The notes: a model not told the origin generated them from the sequence alone. Positions 41,035 through 50,523 are shown, counted from the stretch's first letter. The stretch: 64,000 nucleotides of DNA from DAOUBP01 sp964474695 (GCA_964474695.1 CAYYTK010000002.1:1-64000); one strand, 5' to 3'. Numbers and translations are program-made.

Positions 41035-44000
41035 CTAACGTAGGAGTAACGGCAAAAACAGATCTCGCACGACCAACACCGTAATGAAATCGGAAATTGA
41101 TTCCACCAGCGCTGCGACCTGCACGCTCCCCGGATGGTTCGGTGCTGTGAGCCACGTTCGCGCGACCCCCTCATGGATCGGAACGGCGGCTTGATCAAGC
41201 TGTCCGGATTGGGCCAGGAAGTTGACGATTGTGCCATCCCTGGCGTTGTTTCCGAAGCGATCGAGCGCCCAGGCCGACAGTTGCACACGACCGCCCACAC
41301 CCACTCGAGTGGGATCGGCATCGATGGCCAGCCGCGCCACAGGGCCGGCCAGGATGCGATAACCGCGGGCCTGAGTGGTGTTTGAGTTGATGGTGGCACG
41401 CACTTCATCCGTGCCGGCCATCTGGCCGGATACCAGCGCGGCCTCGGCCACACCATTCACCGTTCCGGTGCTGAACAACGTCCCGGTGATAGCTTGCGTG
41501 TCGCTGACGGCGCGCAGCGCCCCCAGGTTGGTTGTGAAAGTCACAGGCGAGCCATCCGCCACCAGGTTTCCAAAAGGATCACGCACCGTGGCCCGAACGA
41601 CTGCCACCTCGCCACCGACCGCGATCTCGCCCGGGCTGATCTCCACTCCCACCGCCGCCGGCCGGGCCGGACGAATGCGCACTTGCCCGGTGGCCGCTGC
41701 ACCCCCAGGCGCGGTCACGGTGATCGTTGCCGTGCCGGCGACCTGTCCGCCCAGCATCTGCACCCCAGCCATGCCATCTACGGTGGATGCAGACGAGGAG
41801 ATCAGATCTCCAAGGGTGGCCACGAACTGCAGAACCGTGCCATCAGTGACGGGGTTGCCATACTGATCGTGAGCCGTTGCATCCAACTGGGTGATCTGAT
41901 TGACGCCGGCAACCAAGTCAGTCGGATCGGCAACCAGGGTCACTGTGGCAGCCAGGCCCGCCAGGATCCGGATGTCCGTGTAGCCAACAGCGGCTCCGGC
42001 TTGGGCAATGACATGCGCGGAGCCGGCAATCGTCCCCGGATCGAGCTGCGTGACAGCCGATCCGGCCACGGTGAGCGCCTCGACCGCGGAGAGGTCGCCC
42101 AAGTCACTGCTGAAGGTCACCACGGTTCCATCCGGAGCCAACACGCCCAGGGCATCGGTCACCGTTGCGGTGATGGTGGCGGGCGTGCCGTCCAAGCGAA
42201 TCTGCGGCGGCTCGGCCGTCAGTGTCACTGTGTACGGCTCGCCGGCGCCCAGGACGCTGATAGGCACGGTGGCCGTGTAGCCGCCAGCCTCAGCCTGTAT
42301 GACGGCAGATCCTGCAATGATATCGGCCGTGAAGATTGCCGTCGCCCGACCCAAAACGGTCGTTGTTGTCACCGGCTCGATGACGCCAAGGGTGGCCGAA
42401 AAGGCGACCGTCGTGCCATCCAACACCGCGCTGCCGCCTTCATCATACACTGAAGCGGTGATCGTGGACTGACCTCCGCCGCTGGCGACTGCTGCCGGCA
42501 CAGCCGTCAACGCAAGACCAGCCGTCTGACCGGAAGTGACGGTGAGCGGCAGGGTAGCGGTGACGCCGGCTAGCGTGGCGGTAATGTGCGCTGTGCCGGT
42601 GACAGAGCCAGCCGTGAACCAGGTTTGCGCCCGGCCCAGACCGTCAGCCATCACCAAAGTCGGCGAGATGACGCCGCCGGTGGCGCTGAACGCCATACGC
42701 GCGCCCAGCCCGGCAGCATTTCCATCCGGCGCTGTTATCGTCAACCTTAAGGTTGCCTGTCCACCGACAGCGAGTGCGGCTGGCTCCGATGCCAGGCCCA
42801 AATCTAGTCCTGTGAGTGCCTCCGACACTGCTCGCCCCGCATTCAGCCGTCCCCAACCGGTGTAGTTGTCGAAGCCCGGTTGGCCCACATCATCAGCCGT
42901 ACGGCGAACCAGCTCATAGATCGCAGCCTGCGACAGGTCCGGCCGAAGGCTGCGCACCAGCGCGACCGCGCCAGCTACATGAGGAGCAGCAAAAGAGGTG
43001 CCTGAGCTGGTGCTCGGTGCGCCGCCATAATAACCATAGCTGTTGTTGCCCGCACGCAGCGTCGAGAAGATTTCTACACCCGGCGCAACCAGATCCAGCC
43101 GCGCGCCGTAGTTCGAGAAGCTGGCACGGGCGTCATCGCGCGTGCTGGCACCCACTGCTAAGACGCCGGGGAAGGCGGCGGGAAACGGAATGCCGTTGTA
43201 GTTTTGGTTGCCGCTGGCAGCCACCACTGACACATTTGCGGCCTGAGCCGCCTCAACGGCCAACCGCAGCATTTCAACATCATCCGAGGGCGCGTCCCAG
43301 TTCAGCGTTAAGCTCAGGTTGATCGCCTGAGCACCTTCAGCCGTCGCGTAGTCGATAGCCCGGGCGATATCGAAAGCGGTGCCGGTCCCAGCGGCATTCA
43401 TGGAGCGCAGGACCATCAGCCTGGCCTGCCGTCCCATGCCGGCCACCCCCTCGGGCGTGCCGAGATACGGATCCAGGTTGTTGGTAGTTGCGCCGGCAAT
43501 GCCGGCCACGAAGGTGCCGTGGCCATGCTCGTCCGTGGGATCAGTGTCGCCAAGCACGAAATCATAACCCCGGCAGTCATCCACATAGCCGTTTTCATCA
43601 TCATCCATCCCGTTCCAGACGCACATCGGCTTCCCCGTACCAGGATCCAGCGTGCTCTCTGCGGGGTTGTACCATAGCTGATCCCTCAGATCCCAGTGCA
43701 GCAGGCGGGCGCCCGTATCGATCACGGCAATGACCACAGATGGATCGGCCCATGTCACATCCCACGCGGCCGGGGCCTGCACCTGGACCATGCCCCACTG
43801 ATTGCTCCAGTATTCGTCCAACGGGATATCGGCCACGTGCGCCACAAGGCGGTTCTCGGTCACGAAGCGCACCAGAGGCTCAGTCTCCAAAGCACGGGCT
43901 GCCTGCTGCTCGCTTCCCACTGGCACCGAGAGCAACGCCAACCCCAGGCGCGACGCCCAATGCTCGACGCGGCCGCCGCTGCGCAGCACCAACGCGTTCA

Positions 44001-44205
44001 AAGCGGCCCGATCGAGATGGGCCGGCACGGCCAGAACTAGCTGACCTGGGACCGTTGCCACATCCAGGGCTTTCTCAGCGGATGAAGGAACGGGCGCTAC
44101 GGCTGCCACCGGCGCCGCGCGCAGCGCTGCCCAGCCCGTCACGCAAAGGAAGGTTGTCAGCGCCATACCTACGGTCAATCGGCGCCAGATTACCGGGAAT
44201 GTCAT
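41035..44205 (-). CDS. secreted subtilisin-like (S8) protease with six Ig-like repeats
   Basis: 1056 aa from the ATG at 44205 (GAGGTGG upstream). Signal peptide about 1-31; pro-region; S8 domain with catalytic Asp163 (AVIDTG), His229 (HGHGTFVAG), oxyanion Asn333 (AASGN) and Ser404 (GTSFAAPHVAGA). Six bacterial Ig-like (Big_1/invasin type) repeats of about 100 residues follow, each with an xVxA...DGTxVxF...G pattern. The end RDLFLPLLLR is a short hydrophobic tail seen on many Chloroflexota exported proteins. Likely extracellular and complete in its active site. An upstream 57-residue extension is rejected. Confidence 0.93.
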   Translation of the reverse strand: MTFPVIWRRLTVGMALTTFLCVTGWAALRAAPVAAVAPVPSSAEKALDVATVPGQLVLAVPAHLDRAALNALVLRSGGRVEHWASRLGLALLSVPVGSEQQAARALETEPLVRFVTENRLVAHVADIPLDEYWSNQWGMVQVQAPAAWDVTWADPSVVIAVIDTGARLLHWDLRDQLWYNPAESTLDPGTGKPMCVWNGMDDDENGYVDDCRGYDFVLGDTDPTDEHGHGTFVAGIAGATTNNLDPYLGTPEGVAGMGRQARLMVLRSMNAAGTGTAFDIARAIDYATAEGAQAINLSLTLNWDAPSDDVEMLRLAVEAAQAANVSVVAASGNQNYNGIPFPAAFPGVLAVGASTRDDARASFSNYGARLDLVAPGVEIFSTLRAGNNSYGYYGGAPSTSSGTSFAAPHVAGAVALVRSLRPDLSQAAIYELVRRTADDVGQPGFDNYTGWGRLNAGRAVSEALTGLDLGLASEPAALAVGGQATLRLTITAPDGNAAGLGARMAFSATGGVISPTLVMADGLGRAQTWFTAGSVTGTAHITATLAGVTATLPLTVTSGQTAGLALTAVPAAVASGGGQSTITASVYDEGGSAVLDGTTVAFSATLGVIEPVTTTTVLGRATAIFTADIIAGSAVIQAEAGGYTATVPISVLGAGEPYTVTLTAEPPQIRLDGTPATITATVTDALGVLAPDGTVVTFSSDLGDLSAVEALTVAGSAVTQLDPGTIAGSAHVIAQAGAAVGYTDIRILAGLAATVTLVADPTDLVAGVNQITQLDATAHDQYGNPVTDGTVLQFVATLGDLISSSASTVDGMAGVQMLGGQVAGTATITVTAPGGAAATGQVRIRPARPAAVGVEISPGEIAVGGEVAVVRATVRDPFGNLVADGSPVTFTTNLGALRAVSDTQAITGTLFSTGTVNGVAEAALVSGQMAGTDEVRATINSNTTQARGYRILAGPVARLAIDADPTRVGVGGRVQLSAWALDRFGNNARDGTIVNFLAQSGQLDQAAVPIHEGVARTWLTAPNHPGSVQVAALVESISDFITVLVVRDLFLPLLLR

Positions 44206-44239
44206 GTGATGCCACCTCAACACGGATTTGTTGATCGGC

Positions 44240-44268
44240 AGTATACCGCGACCCTCCACGCGCTGCAA
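44240..44268 (-). promoter_or_regulatory. promoter of the Ig-repeat S8 protease gene
   Basis: TTGCAG and TATACT with a 17-nt spacer on the minus strand, about 30 nt upstream of the ATG at 44205. Confidence 0.65.
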
Positions 44269-44324
44269 GGGACATACAGTGCGCGTGTGCGGCGTGGCGC
44301 GGCCAGAAGTCGGCCACATTGGGG

Positions 44325-44366
44325 GGTTAAAAGCCGGGCCGGCACGTCTTTCGCCGTGCCGGCCCC
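44325..44366 (-). terminator. terminator after the large S8 protease gene
   Basis: On the minus strand GGGCCGGCACG pairs with CGTGCCGGCCC (11 bp), followed by GGCTTTTAA. It lies about 60 nt after the stop at 44425 and before the next promoter. Confidence 0.75.
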
Positions 44367-44382
44367 AGAAGATCATATTTCG

Positions 44383-44418
44383 GGCCCACGGGAACGGTCA
44401 AAGACCGCTCCCGTGGCC
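44383..44418 (-). terminator. first hairpin after the large S8 protease gene
   Basis: GGCC-CACGGGA-ACGGTC and GACCGC-TCCCGTG-GCC fold into a long stem with an AAA-type loop, 7 nt after the stop codon. Tandem with the terminator above; probably part of one bipartite termination or mRNA-protection signal. Confidence 0.6.
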
Positions 44419-44424
44419 TGGTCA

Positions 44425-47400
44425 TCAGGGCACGCCGTACTCAACAGTCAGCATCGGAGCCTTTTCTGGGGTCCAGTACTCACTGCTGGGCAAGCGATAG
44501 AAGGTCCAACTGTCCGGATTGATCAGCCGCAACACCACACCATTGTTGGCCGCCGGATTGGACACCCACTCTTGGACCCACGGCGTGATATCGAGCTCTT
44601 TCCAGGCGCCGACATCGGTCTTCACGATGGGCGTGCTGACCGCAGTCGGAGCGAAGTCGCCGCCTTGGGTCGTCCATGGCATCTTCCAGGTCACCGTGGC
44701 TTCGTTCCAGTGGGTCGTCAGCTTGTACGCGGCCAGGTCAGCCAACGTGCCGCCGCCACCGTAGGCGTCAACATACACCTTCAGCTTGGCGCTCACCACA
44801 GGGTTGACCGCCGGAATGCCGGACACGTCGAAGCCCAACACCGAACGATTGACATCGCCGCCGCCGACATAAAGGAACGGGTTGTCGCCGAAGTTGGTGG
44901 TCTTCATGCCGGAGTGAATTGTCGCATCACCCGCGGCCGCGAACTCCTCTATCACGGTGCCGGTCGTGATGTTGTGCAGGCGCACCGGGATGGACAGGGC
45001 GCCAGAAGCGCCGGGCGGGCCCGCCAGGATGAGGCCAAATGCCTCCTCACCGACGGCCAGCGGCGCATCCAGCATCCAGTCCACGTTGAAGTTGATCGGG
45101 GTGTTGGGCTGATACGGGCCAGCCGGCAGATCGACGACCGTCAGATCGGTGCCCTGGATGACGTTGATGGTGATGTCAAACACGTCACCGACCGCGGCGC
45201 CCCAGCCGTGCACGGCCGCCAGGTACTCCCCATCGGCCGGGAAGGTCAGCTTGACATACTCGTTGGCGGTGCTGGTCGTGGAGGAGCCAACTCTCTCAGT
45301 GTTGAAATCGAAGTTCCCATCGGCATTGGCATCGTAGAGCAAGAACAGATCGAGATCGCCATCGGCCGCGGACGTCGTGACCTCAAGCAGCGCGCCATTC
45401 ACGATGGAGATCGGGAACGTGTAGCTTGCCGTACTGGGATCATCCGGGTCATCCTGGACCTGCGGCAGCGTCTGCGTCTCAGGCACGCCCAAGCCGAAGG
45501 CGGCAGCATCCAGGCCGACCAGCGGCAGCGAAGATTGAACCAACATCGGGAAGCTGCCGGCTGTCGCGTTGCCCACGAAGATGTCGACCGGGTTCGGGTT
45601 GGCCATGATGGTGCCCGCCTGACCAACAAAGTCCTCCTCGGTCTCGGACCCGTCGAACATGACATTCTGCAGCGCCACCAGGTTGAGGCCTGGGGTCACC
45701 GGCGCGGCCACGATTTCGCGCGGGCCGCCGGTGGCAGTCTGATAGGTCCAGATGCCGGCGCTCCGGTTCAGCCGAGCGCTGCCGCCCGTCCAATAGAGGC
45801 TGTACGGGCCGTAGTCATCTTCAGAGCCGGGGAAGATTGAGAAGGGATCCTCGCAGCCGACGCCGTTGCTGAAGCAGTCTTCGGTGGGCCCCATCACGAG
45901 GGTATCGATGTCCGTATGTGCGCCGCTCCAGCGCGTGTCGATCAGCAGGGCGGTGCCTGCCGGCGTGCTGTCCGGCACATCCATGAAGTAGAAGCGCCAG
46001 TCGCCGTCCGCCTGGTTGCTGGTCCAGTCGAAGTAACCGTTGACCTTGCCGTTGTCGTAAGGTGTCTTGTTATCGGGCGGGCCGCCGAACACGAAGTCGG
46101 TGCTAAAGGCCGCCACATTGACAACCACCGGCACGTTGGTTACGTTGGCGCCATCGTCCAGGCGCAGCGACGCCTCGTACAGGCCGAGGTTGGCCAACGC
46201 AGGCACGGCTACGGTCGCTTCAAAGGTGGCTGAGCCGCCCGCGGGCACCGTGACGGAAGCCGGCGCAGTCAGCCACGCGAAGTCCATATGCTTGTAGAAG
46301 TTAAGCCTGATCTTCAGGTGCGTGATGGGCACCGTGGCCGATCGCGTGCGGTGGCTGATGCCGACAAAGATACCGTCGTGCATGCGCTCCAACGGCAGCT
46401 TCACACGCGTCTCCATGGTTGTACCAGTGTCGTAACCGTAGCCAAACCGCAGGTACTCGTTAGCCTGGATCTCGCAGGCCGGATCATCGAAGTTGGGGAC
46501 GCCGCCCACAATCGGGCAGTTGATCGCGCCATTGGCGTCGAGATCCGTGTAAAGCACGCCGTCACCGTTGAGGTCGGTCCAATCGGTGGGCACAACGCGC
46601 CAGCGCGAGTTGTACGCGTAGTTGCCGTCCGGGTCGAACTCAGCGAACGGATGCACCAGCTCGACTTCCATCAACGCCGTGCCGGCCGGGATGTAGGGTT
46701 CGATGTCAATCAGGTAATCCGGCATGTAGAAGCTGGCCGTTTCCTTGCTCCGATTGACGGTGGTGAAGTCGATCTCCTTCTGCCCGATCCGCACCAGTTG
46801 ATCATCGCTGACTGCGACCGTTGCATCAACAGCGCCGGGGTTGAAGACCGTGAATTCCTCAGTTGCGGTCTGGCCCTGGTGCATGATGCTGGCAAAGGCC
46901 GGGTAATCGACGCCGCGGAAGTCACCGAAGGTAACGCTGTCAGGGGTGACATACACGCCGCCCAGGCCGGCCGCGATCTTCACGGTGCGCTCTGCATTGA
47001 CCGTGCCAGCGCCTTCGATGAAGCCGTCATTGTGCGCGCTGTCAGCGCCGGACATCAACAGAGCCCGCGCCTCGACGTTGGTGGGCCAGACGCCGTTCTT
47101 TTGTTTGAACGCCTGCATCGCCAGCGCGAGGTTACCCATGGCCACCGGCGTCGAGCGGCTCGTGCCGCCCCAGCTTTCCCAGGCGTACCAGCCGTCCACG
47201 CCATATGACAGCAAGGCCTCGGTGAGCGGCATGTCGCCGGCACCCCAGGCGCCGTTGGCCATCACCGAGATGCCGTTCTCGCCCTGGGCCGTGGGGCCGT
47301 TAGAGGAGAAGCTCTGGGCATCGTTGTAGAGAATCTGATCCTGCGTCAAGGGATCTTCGAAGGTGCCAGTGGTGGAGCCGTAGAGGGTGGATGCACCCAC

Positions 47401-49122
47401 CGAGATGGCCAGGTTGGAACCCGGAGACGTCACACTACCGTAGGCCGAACCATAGTTGCCACTGGAGTTGCCCTCGACCAGGTACGGATTCAGGTAGCGC
47501 TCGATCAAGTCGTAGAGGCGGGATTCGTAGTCCCAACCGTCGTTGACGATGCTGCCGCTGCCCCAGCTATTGCTGATGATCTGGATGTCGTCCTCGGTGC
47601 CGGGATAGCCATCATAGCCCATCGCGGCGAACAGGAAGCCGTCCGTAAAAGCCGCCGCGGTGGTGTAGCCATCGCCGTTGGAGGTGAGTTTGACGTTCTT
47701 GCCGCCACCCTGCACCATGCCGGTGCCCGGCGTGCCATCGCCTGCAGGCTTGTAAGGAGGCGAATCGCCGTCGATGACGCCCTGCGCTGCAACACCGGAG
47801 GCACACAGCGTACCATGGTTGCCGCCGCTGCCCTCATACCAGTCATTGATCGAGAAGGCGACCAGGTCGCCTGGCCCGGCCGCGTCTGGCCCGATGCCCC
47901 ACATCCAGTCGGAGGCCGGCAGCGAGTTCACGCCATCGCTGATCCAGTAGATGATACCGCCGGACAGATCCGCAACGCCATCACCGTTGAGATCGCTGTA
48001 AACGTACTCGTCGCCCTTAACCGCCTTCTTGTCGTTGGTGAAGTTGTAATCGGCATCCAGGTCGACGTAGACGGTGTCATACACGCCCGCTTCGTTCTCG
48101 TCCACGACCAGCACGGCCACGCGCTCATCGAACGCAGCCTGGTAAACGGTGTCGGGATGCGAGCCGAAGTGATACACGCCGCTCAAGCTGGTGGCCGGGA
48201 ACGTGTAGATATGTCCACCGGGATCGGTGCTGCCGATGGGTGCAAAGACGGCGCTGTAGGTGCCGTCACCGTTGTCGACCAAGTCACCGTCAGAGCGGGT
48301 CGCACTGGTGTCAGCGTAGTCCGGCGCAAGGCCGAAGATACCCACGCCGCTCGACAAGTAGTCCGTGCCCAAGAAATAGTCATAGGCCAGGTTCAACATC
48401 GAGAAGGAGTCGAACATCTCAGGCCAGCCCAAGTAGGGTGACTCAGGGTCGGTGACCCGTGCAATCGTGCCCTGCAAGTCCGGATGGGAGAAGTCCGTAC
48501 CGGTGTCATTAACCATGACCTTGACGCCCTCGCCGGTGTAGCCCAGATCCCAGGCCGCTTTGGATTTGTGGACGTCAAGCACGTCGAACCAGTCTGTGAT
48601 GCCAGCCGGATCGACCACTGGCCTGGCGACGACCTGCCCTGCCTGCGCCTTCAGCGCAGCAACGCGGTCGCGGGCTTGGGACAGATCGGCAACACCCGCC
48701 AGATGCTTTATCCCGAGATCCGGAATCGTCGGGGCATCACCGGTGTAGCGCAAGCTCTGGATCGCCGCTACTTCGGACAGCGAAGCCAACTTGCCCATCT
48801 GGGCAGCTTTCACCTGGCCGAAATAGGTCTGAGTGCCGTTGGGAAGCACGAAGGGGCGAACCAAAACATTCGCCACGTAGCGGCTGAGGTCAGTGCCCTG
48901 CCTGGCATGCACGATGATGTCGAAAACATCGGTCGGCGCGGCGGCCGCAACAGCCGTCTGAAGTGTGGGATGGATCTTACTGGCGACGCTGTCGCCGGCA
49001 GTGACAACGCTACCTTGGGCAGCATTAGCAGTCGGTGCTGCGCCCGAGGGCGTCAAGAACAGAGGCACTGCCAGGATGAGGATCAACAGGAACGCCGTGA
49101 GCTTAGGTGTTTTTGCACTCAC
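44425..49122 (-). CDS. very large secreted S8 peptidase with PPC-like and C-terminal DNRLRE-type domains
   Basis: 1565 aa from the GTG at 49122, which follows GGAGAAGGG; an 18-residue upstream extension has no signal and is rejected. Signal peptide about 1-35. S8 residues: Asp206 (MVNDTG), His436 (GNHGTLCASGV), Asn552 (EGNSSGN) and Ser655 (GGTSRSTP). The Asp-His spacing of 230 residues holds a big insert with DxDxDG calcium-type motifs (DLDADYN, DLNGDGVAD). Beta-rich middle domains and a PPC-like domain (ADGDLDLFLLYDANADG) lead to a C-terminal DNRLRE/CBM96-like module (about the last 180 residues). Likely extracellular; substrate unknown. Confidence 0.92.
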   Translation of the reverse strand: MSAKTPKLTAFLLILILAVPLFLTPSGAAPTANAAQGSVVTAGDSVASKIHPTLQTAVAAAAPTDVFDIIVHARQGTDLSRYVANVLVRPFVLPNGTQTYFGQVKAAQMGKLASLSEVAAIQSLRYTGDAPTIPDLGIKHLAGVADLSQARDRVAALKAQAGQVVARPVVDPAGITDWFDVLDVHKSKAAWDLGYTGEGVKVMVNDTGTDFSHPDLQGTIARVTDPESPYLGWPEMFDSFSMLNLAYDYFLGTDYLSSGVGIFGLAPDYADTSATRSDGDLVDNGDGTYSAVFAPIGSTDPGGHIYTFPATSLSGVYHFGSHPDTVYQAAFDERVAVLVVDENEAGVYDTVYVDLDADYNFTNDKKAVKGDEYVYSDLNGDGVADLSGGIIYWISDGVNSLPASDWMWGIGPDAAGPGDLVAFSINDWYEGSGGNHGTLCASGVAAQGVIDGDSPPYKPAGDGTPGTGMVQGGGKNVKLTSNGDGYTTAAAFTDGFLFAAMGYDGYPGTEDDIQIISNSWGSGSIVNDGWDYESRLYDLIERYLNPYLVEGNSSGNYGSAYGSVTSPGSNLAISVGASTLYGSTTGTFEDPLTQDQILYNDAQSFSSNGPTAQGENGISVMANGAWGAGDMPLTEALLSYGVDGWYAWESWGGTSRSTPVAMGNLALAMQAFKQKNGVWPTNVEARALLMSGADSAHNDGFIEGAGTVNAERTVKIAAGLGGVYVTPDSVTFGDFRGVDYPAFASIMHQGQTATEEFTVFNPGAVDATVAVSDDQLVRIGQKEIDFTTVNRSKETASFYMPDYLIDIEPYIPAGTALMEVELVHPFAEFDPDGNYAYNSRWRVVPTDWTDLNGDGVLYTDLDANGAINCPIVGGVPNFDDPACEIQANEYLRFGYGYDTGTTMETRVKLPLERMHDGIFVGISHRTRSATVPITHLKIRLNFYKHMDFAWLTAPASVTVPAGGSATFEATVAVPALANLGLYEASLRLDDGANVTNVPVVVNVAAFSTDFVFGGPPDNKTPYDNGKVNGYFDWTSNQADGDWRFYFMDVPDSTPAGTALLIDTRWSGAHTDIDTLVMGPTEDCFSNGVGCEDPFSIFPGSEDDYGPYSLYWTGGSARLNRSAGIWTYQTATGGPREIVAAPVTPGLNLVALQNVMFDGSETEEDFVGQAGTIMANPNPVDIFVGNATAGSFPMLVQSSLPLVGLDAAAFGLGVPETQTLPQVQDDPDDPSTASYTFPISIVNGALLEVTTSAADGDLDLFLLYDANADGNFDFNTERVGSSTTSTANEYVKLTFPADGEYLAAVHGWGAAVGDVFDITINVIQGTDLTVVDLPAGPYQPNTPINFNVDWMLDAPLAVGEEAFGLILAGPPGASGALSIPVRLHNITTGTVIEEFAAAGDATIHSGMKTTNFGDNPFLYVGGGDVNRSVLGFDVSGIPAVNPVVSAKLKVYVDAYGGGGTLADLAAYKLTTHWNEATVTWKMPWTTQGGDFAPTAVSTPIVKTDVGAWKELDITPWVQEWVSNPAANNGVVLRLINPDSWTFYRLPSSEYWTPEKAPMLTVEYGVP

Positions 49123-49395
49123 AGTACCCTTCTCCTTTTCTGAAATGATAGATCGTACAACGGTGGATGCGCACAAACTGGACCAAGTGAGGAACTCGCT
49201 ATATCCTTGCTACCTCCTTTCGCAGGTAGAAAACTGTCCTGCCTGGGTTCGAGAGTGCGTCCGGACGCCTTACGCACAAAGGTAGAGAAGCGTTCCCTGG
49301 CCTCAATCACCAACATCCGGCCAGGTGAGGAACTGGGCGCCGGCCTCAACTCCAAGCGTTGCGCGTAACTGCCGGCATGCGCGTCACGCCACGAC
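49123..49395 (-). promoter_or_regulatory. long 5' untranslated leader of the large S8 protease gene
   Basis: About 270 nt with no credible ORF. It includes two direct repeats of AGTTCCTCAC (about 49325 and 49185 on the complement) and a CTACCT/AGGTAG hairpin about 100 nt before the start. Not matched to a known riboswitch class. Confidence 0.4.
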
Positions 49396-49401
49396 TATTC
49401 A

Positions 49402-49430
49402 ATTATAGACCGCAGAAGCGGAGTTGTCAA
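49402..49430 (-). promoter_or_regulatory. perfect consensus promoter for the large S8 protease gene
   Basis: TTGACA, 17 nt, TATAAT on the minus strand: both hexamers are exact consensus. The spacer contains a small palindrome CCGC-TTCT-GCGG that could be an operator. Confidence 0.85.
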
Positions 49431-49470
49431 TCTTTTAAATGCAAAACCCTCGATATTGTTTTGGGGCGCT

Positions 49471-50175
49471 TCACTCGGTCCACACCAGCCGCCCACAGTT
49501 ACCGCAGTAGACCAACTCATCACCCTCCAGCGCGGCGGCGAACTTGCTGGCGGGGATAGACACACGACATGCACTGCACATGTCGTCATCAAGCTCGGCC
49601 ACAGCGCGGCCGCCCTTGCGCGGCCGCAGGTTGTCGTAGATCGGAAACAGATGGGGCGGGACGGCCTGGCGGGCCGCGGCCTGACGAGCCTGCAAGGCCG
49701 GCAGGCGAGCCTTGAGTTGAGCCTGGTCACGGCGCAGCACTGCCTGCGTCTCCTCCCACCCGGTTGACAGACGCGTCAGCTCGGCCAGGCGATCGGCATG
49801 CAGCCGGGCCGCTGTTTCTGCGACAAGCAGCGCCTCCAGCAAGCGCTCCTCAAGGTGAGCCCGCTGATTACGCTGCTGCAGCAGGTCGCGTTCGGCGTCC
49901 TCCAACTCGCGCGAGTTGCGAATCTGCCCGCTGTACAGCTTCTGCTCGGTGCGCTTGATCTTCTCGTCGATGTCCGCCTCAGTCAACTCCAGATTACGCT
50001 GGGCCTGACGGCAGCGAGCCAGCTCGGCTTCAGCTTCGACATGGGCTTGCCGCGCTGCAACCAGCGCAGCCGGCTCATGCAACGCCGCGGCGATTTCAAC
50101 CAGGCGCGCCTTGACTGCATCGAGCGCCAAATCAGCCTCATTCAGTCGGGCAAGCAAAACAACAGGGCGGGTCAT
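49471..50175 (-). CDS. coiled-coil protein with C-terminal zinc ribbon (zf-RING_7/CT398-like)
   Basis: 234 aa from the ATG at 50175, with AGGAGG 5 nt upstream. Residues about 5-175 are a long antiparallel-type coiled coil (LARCRQAQRNLELTEADIDE; QKLYSGQIRNSRELEDAERD). The C-terminus has four cysteines CSAC...CGNC in MCSACRVSIP and LVYCGNCGRLV. This layout matches the C4-type zinc-ribbon family; relatives include a chlamydial protein tied to flagellar/secretion and sigma-54 regulation, but the role here is unknown. Confidence 0.9.
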   Translation of the reverse strand: MTRPVVLLARLNEADLALDAVKARLVEIAAALHEPAALVAARQAHVEAEAELARCRQAQRNLELTEADIDEKIKRTEQKLYSGQIRNSRELEDAERDLLQQRNQRAHLEERLLEALLVAETAARLHADRLAELTRLSTGWEETQAVLRRDQAQLKARLPALQARQAAARQAVPPHLFPIYDNLRPRKGGRAVAELDDDMCSACRVSIPASKFAAALEGDELVYCGNCGRLVWTE

Positions 50176-50206
50176 GGGAACCTCCTGATATGAACGTGAC
50201 AGATGG

Positions 50207-50235
50207 ATTATACCCCAGATAGGCTCGCTGGACAA
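50207..50235 (-). promoter_or_regulatory. promoter of the zinc-ribbon coiled-coil gene
   Basis: TTGTCC, 17 nt, TATAAT on the minus strand, about 30 nt before the start codon. Confidence 0.75.
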
Positions 50236-50302
50236 CAGCAAAAGACCACGGAGATGAGATGCTGAGCGCAGCCTGCCTTGACTAGCGTCTGGCGCGGGGT
50301 TG

Positions 50303-50311
50303 TGCTAGAAT
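50303..50311 (+). promoter_or_regulatory. extended -10 promoter before the small pilin-like ORF
   Basis: TGCTAGAAT (TGn plus TAGAAT) about 35 nt upstream of the small ORF; no strong -35. Confidence 0.45.
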
Positions 50312-50346
50312 AGCCGGGTAGATCTTTCAATGAGGAACGCTAGACA

Positions 50347-50502
50347 ATGCGCAATCAAGGCTCCAGCGCCAGCCTGATCGAGTTAGCCCTGATTATCGTG
50401 CTGATCGCCATTATCATCATGGCCATCCTGTTGATCGTGGGCGACGATCTGCGCCTGTGGGTCATCAACACCATCCAGAGACTCTTCGCCGGCGGCGCAT
50501 AA
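50347..50502 (+). CDS. 51-aa Flp/type IVb pilin-like membrane peptide
   Basis: Short ORF, MRNQGSSASLIELALIIVLI then a continued hydrophobic run of about 25 residues and an amphipathic end LRLWVINTIQRLF. The pattern Gly/Ser-x-S-L-I-E-x-A-L-I-x-V-L-I-A-I, with Glu five residues after the start of the hydrophobic stretch, is that of Flp pilins and the small GQSLVEYALIL-type peptides. It would be exported and processed by a prepilin peptidase, or be a simple membrane peptide. It has its own candidate promoter and a weak GAGGA RBS. It precedes comF by 21 nt. No other pilus gene is in the window. Confidence 0.65.
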   Translation: MRNQGSSASLIELALIIVLIAIIIMAILLIVGDDLRLWVINTIQRLFAGGA

Positions 50503-50523
50503 TCAGCTCAGGGATACGGGCGC

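Noticed and set aside
44206..45840. 544-codon plus-strand open frame antisense to the large S8 protease
   Set aside because: Overlaps the DNRLRE/PPC-like region and two terminator hairpins; His/Arg/Gly-rich shadow composition.
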